DNA from: Paracoccus pantotrophus
GTDB taxonomy: Bacteria > Pseudomonadota > Alphaproteobacteria > Rhodobacterales > Rhodobacteraceae
NCBI RefSeq assembly: GCF_008824185.1
Contig: NZ_CP044423.1
Location: forward strand, 571,501 to 635,500
Direction: 5' to 3'
Length of the DNA: 64,000 nt
The translations under genes and the position numbers were made by a program. Shown here one piece after another: positions 53,801 to 60,557 of this stretch. The notes under the pieces are model-generated. The model did no database searches. It saw nothing but the letters and a program-made list of their open reading frames with translations, and had not been told where the DNA came from. The first letter of the stretch is position 1; every line of letters starts with the position of its first letter.

Positions 53801-54449
53801 GCGCAAGGTTCTGGTCTATACCCGCTTCAACCGGCTGTGGCACTGGAGCCAGGCGGCCTCGATCCTGGTCCTGCTGTTCACCGGGCTGCGGATCATGGGG
53901 CTGCACGGGATCCTGACCTTCGGCCTGGCGGTGACGATTCATTCCGTCGTCGCGGTGGCGCTGATGCTGCTCTGGGTCTTCACCGCCTTCTGGCTGCTGA
54001 CCACCGGGGCGTGGCGGCAGTTCGCCCCGCGCCGGGCCGGGCTGTGGCAGGTCGCGCGCTTCTATGCCTGGGGCGTGTTCCGCGGCGAGGAGCACCCCTA
54101 TCGCAAGGTGCTGCGCCGCCGGCACAACCCCTTGCAGGCGCTGGCCTATCTGGCGCTGAAGGTGCTGCTGTTCCCCGCGGTGCTTCTCAGCGGCATCGCC
54201 TATCTGGGCTATGGGCTCTGGGACGATCTCGACCCTTCTGGCTGGGTCATCTGGGCGGTGGCCAACATCCACATCCTGACCGCCTTTGCGATCGGCAGCT
54301 TCGTGGTGGCGCATGTCTACCTGCTGACCATCGGCCACGGTTTCCGCGAACATGTGAAGCCGATGCTGACCGGGTTCGAGACCGTCGACCTGACGCCCGA
54401 GCAGGAAGCCTATCTCACCGCCGAGGAACCCTGGCGCCTGAAGCCCTGA
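53793..54449 (+). CDS. diheme cytochrome b (b561/HydC type), partner of the octaheme protein
   Basis: A 218-residue membrane cytochrome with four to five helices. Likely haem-ligand histidines are in RFNRLWHWSQAASILVLLFT, VTIHSVVAVALML, ANIHILTAFAIGS and FVVAHVYLLTIGHGF. Such proteins oxidise quinol and pass electrons to a periplasmic partner. Its ATG (53793) lies 8 bases inside the octaheme gene, so both are made together. A tRNA gene follows. Confidence 0.85.
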   Translation: MAERKVLVYTRFNRLWHWSQAASILVLLFTGLRIMGLHGILTFGLAVTIHSVVAVALMLLWVFTAFWLLTTGAWRQFAPRRAGLWQVARFYAWGVFRGEEHPYRKVLRRRHNPLQALAYLALKVLLFPAVLLSGIAYLGYGLWDDLDPSGWVIWAVANIHILTAFAIGSFVVAHVYLLTIGHGFREHVKPMLTGFETVDLTPEQEAYLTAEEPWRLKP

Positions 54450-54502
54450 CCGGCGATTTGCCATTGCGGGGGCCGGTCCGATCGGCTATGGACCGGCCTG
54501 AG

Positions 54503-54579
54503 GCACCCGTAGCTCAGCTGGATAGAGTGTCGCCCTCCGAAGGCGAAGGTCACAGGTTCGAATCCTGTCGGGTGCGCCA
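54503..54579 (+). tRNA. tRNA-Arg (anticodon CCG)
   Basis: A 77-base tRNA with acceptor stem GCACCCG / CGGGTGC, D-stem GCTC, anticodon stem TCGCC / GGCGA around loop CTCCGAA (anticodon CCG, reads CGG), T-stem ACAGG / CCTGT with TTCGAAT, and an encoded 3' CCA. An integrase relic lies immediately downstream, consistent with this tRNA having been an integration site. Confidence 0.95.
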
Positions 54580-54584
54580 TTTCC

Positions 54585-54871
54585 CAAAATGGCATTTGAT
54601 ATTCCAACATAATTTCTGTCATTCTGGAAAGTTTTCCACGCGGTTTCCCATTGGCCGTTCCCTCTTTCCCACGGGGAACCCCCTTCTGGTCGGCCTGCCG
54701 CGTGTAATGCGCCGCCTCCTGTACGCTGGCGTGCCCGGTCCAGGCGCCGCTCTGGGATGCCGTTGCGCCGGCCTCGGCAAGGGCGGCTGCGCGGGCTTTG
54801 CGGAGACCCGGCGCGGTGCAGTCGTCGGGCAGGCTAGCGGCTGGACGGGGTTCCTCCGGGCGCGTCGTTTC
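54585..54871 (-). pseudogene. decayed tyrosine integrase (C-terminal remnant) beside tRNA-Arg
   Basis: On the minus strand the frame reads PDDCTAPGLRKARAAALAEA, then WTGHASVQEAAHYTRQADQK. This is the C-terminal catalytic region of an alphaproteobacterial phage-type integrase: box with HGLRK (the His is replaced by Pro, Arg kept), TGHxS (His kept) and the Tyr in HYTRQADQ. The frame is blocked by TGA at 54872-54874, and the N-terminal two-thirds of the enzyme are missing. It points toward the tRNA 3' end, as an integrase at attL would. The 60 bases next to the tRNA are AT-rich. I see no other element genes. Confidence 0.75.
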
Positions 54872-54949
54872 TCAAGGGCGTCGTTTGCCAGGGGTCAGGC
54901 TGGGATAGCCGTGGGAAGCCTGGCCGCGACCGCGGCGGCGCGGCCGGGT

Positions 54950-55909
54950 TCAGGTCGCGACGGATTCGGGCGCGGATTCGAAGGCGCGGGCGATCTCGGC
55001 CTCGGGGCAGCCATTGGCCAGCATTGCCGCCAGCAGGATTCGCGCCTGGCCGGGGCGCAGCAGCCGGGCATGGATGGCGCCTGCGCGCCGCATGTCGTGG
55101 CCGCCGCCGCCGCCGCCATAGATCGGCGACAGCAGCCCCTCGGGCACCCGGCTGGAGACCACCACCACCACGCCCCGCGCCCTTGCGCGCGCAATGGCGG
55201 CGACCAGCGCGGGCGTGGCATTGCCCGATCCCAGCGCCGAGATCACGATGCCCCGCGCGCCGGCGGCCAGGCTGGCCTCGAGATGCAGCCCGTCGCTGCC
55301 GGGATGGGCGGCGACGATGTCCACGCGCAGGTCGCCGACCGGGGCGGGCAGGGGGCGGGTGACGGTCGCGCCCTCATCGGCCACGCGGCGAAAGGCGTCC
55401 GGCGCGTCCGAAGTGAACTTGTAAAGCCCCCATACCGGCAGCGCCCGGCCGCCAAAGGCCAGCGTCACGCCCCCCGACTGGGGTGCGTGCAGGGCCGTGC
55501 GGACGGCATCGGCCAGGTTGCGCGCGCCGTCCGAACGCGGGTGGTCCGAGGCGAATTGCGCCCCCGTGAACACGACCGGCTTGCGCGGAGCGTGCTGCAA
55601 CTGCACCAGAAGCGCGGTTTCCTCCATCGCATCAGTGCCGTGCAGGGCGATGACGCCGGCGATGCCGGGATCGGCCAGCTGGGCCGCCACCGCATCGCTG
55701 ATGCGCTGCATGTCGGCCAGCGTCAGGCTGGCTGAATCCTTGGCCAGAACCTCTTGCGGGCGCAGATCGACCGCCATCGGCGGCAGCAGCGCCAGCAGAT
55801 CCGCCGCCCCCAGGCTGGGGCTGGCGGCGCCGTTCTTGCCCCGGCTGCTGGCGATGGTGCCGCCGGTGGCAAGGACCGCCAGCAGAGGAAACCGTCCGGT
55901 TCCGGTCAC
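54950..55909 (-). CDS. L-asparaginase/glutaminase family protein
   Basis: A 319-residue asparaginase-fold amidohydrolase. The first threonine motif is LAVLATGGTIASSRG and the second IALHGTDAMEETA; the segment VVFTGAQFASDHPRSDGARN is also typical of the family. There is no signal peptide, so it is cytoplasmic or type I-like. The start is uncertain: a GTG at 55909 gives a compact N-terminus; the frame continues to a GTG at 55981. A glycine run (YGGGGGGHDM) replaces part of a loop. It lies downstream of a FadR-type regulator on the same strand. Confidence 0.85.
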   Translation of the reverse strand: MTGTGRFPLLAVLATGGTIASSRGKNGAASPSLGAADLLALLPPMAVDLRPQEVLAKDSASLTLADMQRISDAVAAQLADPGIAGVIALHGTDAMEETALLVQLQHAPRKPVVFTGAQFASDHPRSDGARNLADAVRTALHAPQSGGVTLAFGGRALPVWGLYKFTSDAPDAFRRVADEGATVTRPLPAPVGDLRVDIVAAHPGSDGLHLEASLAAGARGIVISALGSGNATPALVAAIARARARGVVVVVSSRVPEGLLSPIYGGGGGGHDMRRAGAIHARLLRPGQARILLAAMLANGCPEAEIARAFESAPESVAT

Positions 55910-56116
55910 GACACGAGCCGCATGATTGCGCAATGCCTCCCTTGCAGAACTGCGGTCAGCCGGGCGAACCCGGCTTTCCACGATCTGTCTGACAGCTTGC
56001 GATAACCACAGCCGCCGACGGGGTCAAGTCGCCCCGTCGCCTGCGGCCGGCGCAATCTTGCGCATCCGGGCCGGAAGCGGCCGGATCATTGCCGCGGCAG
56101 GCCCGAAACCGCAAGA

Positions 56117-56830
56117 TCAGGAATTGGCCGGGCGTTGGCCGATGATCCAGGTCATTGCCTGTTCCACCTCGTCGAGATGGTCGCGCATGGCGGCGCGCGC
56201 CTCGGCCTCGGACCCGGCGGCGATCGCCTCGGCGATGCGGCGGTGCTCCAGGTTCGAGGTGACGCGGCGATCGGCCATCAGGTTCACCAGTTCGGACTGC
56301 CGCATCAGCGCGTCGCGGGAATCGGTGACGATGCGCGCGAACAGCCGGTTGCGGGCGGCCTCGGCGATCAGGCAGTGGAAATCCGAATCCAGCCGGACCC
56401 ATTTCAGCGCATCCTCTTGCCGCTCCATGCTGTCGCAAAGCTGCAAGAGCCGGGCCATGTCCTGCTCGCTGCGGCGCAGGGCGGCCCAGCCGGCGGCGGG
56501 GATCTCGATGAAGGGGCGGGCCTCGATCAGCTCGCGCGCCGAGTAGTTGCCATAGGCCAGTTCCGGCGCCTGCCGGTCCGAGATCACGAAGCTGCCGCTG
56601 CCGCTGCGGCTGCGGGTCAGGCCCAGCGTCTGCAGCGAGCGCATGGCCTCGCGGATGATCGGGCGGCTGACGCCGTAATGCTCGGCCAGCTTGGCCTCGG
56701 AAGGCAGCCGGATGCCGACCGGCAAGCGGCCGGCCAGTATCGCGCCTCGCAGATCCTCGAACACCGTCTCGGCGGCGTTTTTCCGACTGACCGGGCTCTT
56801 ATGGGACAACCAATCAGCCACCTTGTTCAT
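56117..56830 (-). CDS. GntR regulator, FadR (FCD) subfamily
   Basis: A 237-residue regulator with an N-terminal winged helix (ETVFEDLRGAILAGRLPVGI, RLPSEAKLAEHYGVSRPIIR) and a helical FCD ligand domain containing likely metal-ligand residues (LDSDFHCLIAEAA). It lies about 210 bases upstream of the asparaginase gene and may control it or the divergent region. The ATG at 56830 is chosen over one 27 bases upstream because it leaves the palindrome at 56846-56863 outside the gene. Confidence 0.85.
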   Translation of the reverse strand: MNKVADWLSHKSPVSRKNAAETVFEDLRGAILAGRLPVGIRLPSEAKLAEHYGVSRPIIREAMRSLQTLGLTRSRSGSGSFVISDRQAPELAYGNYSARELIEARPFIEIPAAGWAALRRSEQDMARLLQLCDSMERQEDALKWVRLDSDFHCLIAEAARNRLFARIVTDSRDALMRQSELVNLMADRRVTSNLEHRRIAEAIAAGSEAEARAAMRDHLDEVEQAMTWIIGQRPANS

Positions 56831-56845
56831 GGCGCCAATGTTGCA

Positions 56846-56863
56846 TGTCAGGCGCACCTGTCA
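56846..56863. promoter_or_regulatory. near-palindrome upstream of the GntR gene, probable operator
   Basis: TGTCAGG-CGCA-CCTGTCA is an 18-base inverted repeat with one mismatch, ending 15 bases before the GntR gene ATG. FadR-type regulators commonly bind such TGTCA/TGACA-like palindromes in their own promoters, so this is the best autoregulation site in the region. Confidence 0.45.
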
Positions 56864-56888
56864 AGACGTGCTGTCCGGGGGAAACCTT

Positions 56889-56969
56889 CTACCAGTACAG
56901 AATGGCGGCACCGAGCAGCCCGGCCAGGCCGGCGATCTGCGCCATGAAAATCAGGTGATAGATCCTCAT
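56889..56969 (-). CDS. possible 26-residue membrane microprotein
   Basis: A 26-codon frame starting MRIYHLIFMAQIAGLAG and ending AAILYW is almost entirely one membrane helix. GGAG lies 8 bases before the ATG at 56969. A perfect palindrome GGGAAA-TCG-TTTCCC (56996-57010) sits 27 bases further upstream, where a promoter or operator would be. No named family is recognised; it is comparable in size to small subunits of membrane complexes. It could also be chance. Confidence 0.45.
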   Translation of the reverse strand: MRIYHLIFMAQIAGLAGLLGAAILYW

Positions 56970-57202
56970 CCGCGTCGCTCCGCGTTCAGAATCCGGGGAA
57001 ATCGTTTCCCATCCTGCCGGCGGTTGCGGGTTTTGGGAAGCCGGATTCCGGGCGCGCTGAACATTTATCAACTCCGGCAGGCGCGATCGGCGGGGTTGCA
57101 CCTGTCGGCGCGGTATGGCAGTCAGGGCCGGCGGCGGCGAACGACCCTTGGCGCGATTCTGCGCCCGCAATCCCCATATCTGGCACTTTCACAGGTTTTC
57201 CG

Positions 57203-58393
57203 ATGCGTGATCCCCTGTTCCGCATGGCCCTGCTTCTTGGCCTGCTTTCCGCCGTCGGTCCCTTTGCGATCGACATGTATCTGCCCGCCCTGCCGCAGGT
57301 GGCGAGCGACCTTGGCACCACCGAGGCCGGGGCGGCGCTGACCCTGACCTCGTATTTCATCGTCTTCGGCTTTGCGCAGATGATCTATGGTCCCATGGCC
57401 GATGCGGTCGGGCGCAAGAAGCCGCTGGTGATCGGGGTGGCGATCTTTCTGGCCGCCACCGTCGCGGCCAGCCTGGCGCCAACCATCGGCTGGCTGATCG
57501 CGGCCCGCGCCGTGCAGGGCCTGGGCGCTGCGACGCTGATGGCGGTGCCGCGCGCGGTGATCCGCGACATGGCGACCGGGCCCGCGGCGGCCAAGATGAT
57601 GGCGGCGATCATGATCGTGATCTCGGTCTCGCCCATGCTGGCGCCGCTGACCGGCTCGGCGGTGATGGCTTGGGGCAGCTGGCGCGAGATCTTCGCCGTG
57701 CTGGCCGGCGCCGCCTTGCTGAGCCTGGGGCTGATCCTCTTCGCGCTGCCCGAGACCCTGCCGGCCCATCGGCGCCGGCCGGTGCGGCTGGCGGTCATGA
57801 CGGCCGGGGCGCGGCGGCTGCTGGCCGACCGGCGCTTCCTGGGGCTGACCATGATCGGCGGATTCGGCATGGCCAGCTTCTTCGTGTTCCTGGCCTCGGC
57901 GAGCTTCGTCTATACACGGCAATACGGGCTCAGCCCGACCGGGTTTTCGCTGGCCTTCGCGGTGAATGCCATCGGCTTCTTCACCGCCTCGCAATTCGCC
58001 GGCCGGCTGGCCGAACGCTTTGGGATGGAGCGGGTGATCTCGCTGGCCATCACCGGCTTTGCCGGGCTGTCCCTGGCGCTCACCCTGGTGGTGCTGGCGG
58101 GGTTCGACGCGCTGGCGGTGGTCATCGCCGGGTTGTTTCTGGCCAATGCCTGCCTGGGGTTGGTGATGCCCACGGCCATGGTCATGTCGCTGGACCCGCA
58201 TCCCGACATCGCCGGGCTCGCCTCATCGCTGGGCGGCACGCTGCAGATGCTGACGGGCGGGCTGATGATCGCCGCGACCGGGCCATTCCTGGACAATACC
58301 GCCGCGACCATGGTGCCGGCGATCACGCTTTGCGCGGCCCTGGCCTGGGCGGCGGCCGCGGCCTCGCTGCCGCGGCTGCGGTTGCTGGCCTGA
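57203..58393 (+). CDS. Bcr/CflA-family multidrug efflux MFS transporter
   Basis: A 396-residue, 12-helix drug:proton antiporter. The family start LLGLLSAVGPFAIDMYLPAL and motif A (YGPMADAVGRKKPLVIGVAI) are present; motif C is represented by SVSPMLAPLTGSAVM. Substrates are unknown; relatives export bicyclomycin, chloramphenicol or sulfathiazole. It stands alone, convergent with the ada gene 24 bases away. Confidence 0.9.
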   Translation: MRDPLFRMALLLGLLSAVGPFAIDMYLPALPQVASDLGTTEAGAALTLTSYFIVFGFAQMIYGPMADAVGRKKPLVIGVAIFLAATVAASLAPTIGWLIAARAVQGLGAATLMAVPRAVIRDMATGPAAAKMMAAIMIVISVSPMLAPLTGSAVMAWGSWREIFAVLAGAALLSLGLILFALPETLPAHRRRPVRLAVMTAGARRLLADRRFLGLTMIGGFGMASFFVFLASASFVYTRQYGLSPTGFSLAFAVNAIGFFTASQFAGRLAERFGMERVISLAITGFAGLSLALTLVVLAGFDALAVVIAGLFLANACLGLVMPTAMVMSLDPHPDIAGLASSLGGTLQMLTGGLMIAATGPFLDNTAATMVPAITLCAALAWAAAAASLPRLRLLA

Positions 58394-58416
58394 GTTCCCG
58401 CCGGGGGGCTGCCGCG

Positions 58417-59493
58417 CTACCCGGCGCGGTCCTGTGCCGACCCCTCGCGGTCCAGCAGCGCGCGCTTGCGCGCCACGCCCCAGCGATAGCCGGACAGCGC
58501 GCCGTCGCTGCGCACGACCCGGTGGCAGGGGATGGCGACGGCGATGTCATTGGCGGCGCAGGCGGCGGCCACGGCGCGGCTGGCGCGGGGCGCGCCGATG
58601 CGGCGGGCGATTTCCGCATAGCTGGCGGTGCTGCCGGGCGGGATCTGGCGCAAGGCCTGCCAGACCCGCTGCTGGAAGGCGGTGCCGCGGATGTCCAGCG
58701 GCAGGTCCAGCCCGATGCCGGGTGCCTCGACGAAGCCGACGACGCGGGCGACCAGCGCCTCGAAGGCGGCATCGCCGCCGATCAGCTCGGCGGCCGGGAA
58801 GCGGTCCTGGAAGTCGTGCAACAACGTCTCGGGGTCGTCGCCCAGCGCAATGGCGCAGATGCCGCGGCGGCTTTGCGCGACCAGGAGGGCGCCAAGCGCG
58901 CATTGCGCCAGCGCAAAGCGGATCTCGGCGCCCGCGCCGCCCTTGCGCCAGGCCGTGGGCGTCATGCCCAGCATCCCGTCCGCGCCTTCATAGAAGCGGC
59001 TGTTCGAGCCGAAGCCCGCCTCGTAGATCGCGCCGGTGATGCTGGCGCCCTGGGCCAGCCGGTCGCGCAGCCGGCCGGCGCGATGCGCGGCGGCATAGGC
59101 ACGCGGCGTCAGCCCGGTCGCGGCCTTGAACTGGCGGTGAAAATGGAACGGGCTCAGCCCCGCGGCATCGGCCAGCGCCTGCAAGCTGGGCGGCGTCTCG
59201 GCGCCTTCGATCAGGCGGCAGGCGGCGGCGACCAGCGCGGCATTCGCCTCGGCCGTCGAGGCGCCCCTGGGGTTGCAGCGCCGGCAGGGGCGAAAACCGG
59301 CCGCCTCGGCCTCGGCCGGCGAGGCATAGAGGGCGACGTTTCCGGGCTTCGCCCGCCGCGACGGGCACGAGGGGCGACAATAGACGCCGGTTGTGCGTAC
59401 GGCATAGACGAAGCGGCCGTCCGCCGCCGTGTCGCGCGCCAGCACCTGCTGCCAGCGCGGATCGCTTTCGGTCGGGATCTGGGCGCGGTCCAT
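58417..59493 (-). CDS. ada: Ada: methylation-sensing activator and O6-methylguanine-DNA methyltransferase
   Basis: A 358-residue full Ada protein. The N-terminal zinc domain carries four cysteines (YCRPSCPSRRA, RPCRRCNPRG), the first of which accepts methyl groups from phosphotriesters. An AraC-type helix-turn-helix follows (ADAAGLSPFHFHRQFKAATG). The C-terminal domain has the O6-methylguanine acceptor motif IPCHRVVRSDG. All parts are intact, so it should both repair and activate its own gene. The ATG at 59493 is chosen for the family N-terminus. Confidence 0.95.
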   Translation of the reverse strand: MDRAQIPTESDPRWQQVLARDTAADGRFVYAVRTTGVYCRPSCPSRRAKPGNVALYASPAEAEAAGFRPCRRCNPRGASTAEANAALVAAACRLIEGAETPPSLQALADAAGLSPFHFHRQFKAATGLTPRAYAAAHRAGRLRDRLAQGASITGAIYEAGFGSNSRFYEGADGMLGMTPTAWRKGGAGAEIRFALAQCALGALLVAQSRRGICAIALGDDPETLLHDFQDRFPAAELIGGDAAFEALVARVVGFVEAPGIGLDLPLDIRGTAFQQRVWQALRQIPPGSTASYAEIARRIGAPRASRAVAAACAANDIAVAIPCHRVVRSDGALSGYRWGVARKRALLDREGSAQDRAG

Positions 59494-59581
59494 GGCGGGA
59501 ACCTTTCTGCTGCATGTCCTTAGCATATCTAGGCATGGCCGGCGACCGGCGCACTCCGCCGCTTGCGCTCAAATCCGGCCG

Positions 59582-60286
59582 TCAGGGGATGTTCAGCGCC
59601 GTGTCCAGCAGGGTGTTGGGCTGGACCAGCGCCTTCAGCGCGACCGGGTCGGTGATGGTGACGCGCATGCCGTCGATATGCACGCCATGCTCGCGCAGCG
59701 CCTTGAAGGCGCGCGACAGGCTTTCCGGCGTCATGCCCAAATAAGAGGCCAGCAGCCGCTTTTCCTGCGGCAGCACGAAACCCAGCACCCCCCCGGCCTC
59801 TTGCGAGCGCTGCCACAGATAGGCGCCCAGCCTTTCGCGGGCATTGCGCAGCTTGAGGTTCTTGGCATGGCGCACCAGGTTGCGATAGCCTTCGGACAGT
59901 TCCTGCACCGTGGCCAGGGCAAAGCCATGGTCGCGGGAAAAGGCTGCGCGCACGTCCACGGCCGGGATCAGCACGATGCGCGAGCGTTGCAGGGTGCGCG
60001 CCGACATCAGATAGGGCGCATCGCGCATGCAGGCGGCCAGGATGAAGGTGGCGACCGGCTGGACCACGGCCATGGTGGTGTCGCGGTCCTGCCAGTTGGC
60101 GTAAAGTTCGACCGCGCCCTCCAGCACGACATGCAGGAAATTCGCTACCTCGCCCTGCCGGATCAGCTCCAGCTGGGCGGGGAAGACCTGGTCGTAGGCG
60201 GCATGGATCAGCGCGTCGAAACACGGGCTGGTCATGTTGCGAAACAGCGGCAGGTTGCGGATGTCGTTGCGGTCCTCTTCGCGCAT
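59582..60286 (-). CDS. narR: NarR, CRP/FNR-family activator of nitrate respiration
   Basis: A 234-residue CRP/FNR-family regulator. The sensor domain (LIRQGEVANFLHVVLEGAVE) precedes a helix-turn-helix (RLLASYLGMTPESLSRAFKA). The N-terminal cysteine cluster that holds the oxygen-sensing [4Fe-4S] in FNR is absent, which matches NarR of Paracoccus, a nitrate/nitrite-responsive activator of narKGHJI that acts with FnrP. It is divergent from narK. The ATG at 60286 follows AGGAC; an ATG-like start at 60349 would add 21 residues that do not look conserved. Confidence 0.9.
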   Translation of the reverse strand: MREEDRNDIRNLPLFRNMTSPCFDALIHAAYDQVFPAQLELIRQGEVANFLHVVLEGAVELYANWQDRDTTMAVVQPVATFILAACMRDAPYLMSARTLQRSRIVLIPAVDVRAAFSRDHGFALATVQELSEGYRNLVRHAKNLKLRNARERLGAYLWQRSQEAGGVLGFVLPQEKRLLASYLGMTPESLSRAFKALREHGVHIDGMRVTITDPVALKALVQPNTLLDTALNIP

Positions 60287-60338
60287 GGGCTGTCCTGTAG
60301 GATTGGTCTGAATCGCGGATAATCTGGCAAAAATCTTG

Positions 60339-60382
60339 ATATTTGTCAATCAATGACGGCATATTTGTCATGAAATGACAGG
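60339..60382. promoter_or_regulatory. two tandem 22-base repeats, each with TGTCA-N5-TGAC palindrome
   Basis: Adjacent units at 60339-60360 and 60361-60382 agree at 17 of 22 positions and both begin ATATTTGTCA and contain GTCA-N5-TGAC. The right-hand copy holds the perfect TGTCAT-GAA-ATGACA. Spacing of 22 bases puts both on the same helix face. They lie 53-96 bases before narR, a good position for autoregulation or for NarR binding; the binder is unknown. Confidence 0.55.
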
Positions 60383-60471
60383 GCAGATGGCGTGTACTGG
60401 ATTGAGCATGCTCCAATCCTGACGGCGCATAATCGAAAAGCGGGCGGTTTTCGCGTGGCGTCAGGGCAAAG

Positions 60472-60485
60472 TTGATCCAGATCAA
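60472..60485 (+). promoter_or_regulatory. perfect FNR box of the narK promoter
   Basis: TTGAT-CCAG-ATCAA matches the FNR/FnrP consensus TTGAT-N4-ATCAA in every fixed position. It lies 73-86 bases before the narK ATG, a distance fitting a -41.5 activator position with a start site near 60,520. FnrP and NarR together activate this promoter in Paracoccus. Confidence 0.85.
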
Positions 60486-60557
60486 ACATTGCTGCCGGGG
60501 CCCGTGCTGGGTGAGCGCCAGAAACAATGCGCGAACGTCCCAATCGGAGCATCCGCC

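Noticed and set aside
54410..54622. A short minus-strand frame encoding HPTGFEPVTFAFGG
   Set aside because: This peptide is the antisense translation of the tRNA-Arg gene, a common false annotation. Only the upstream integrase-like part of the frame is kept, as a pseudogene.
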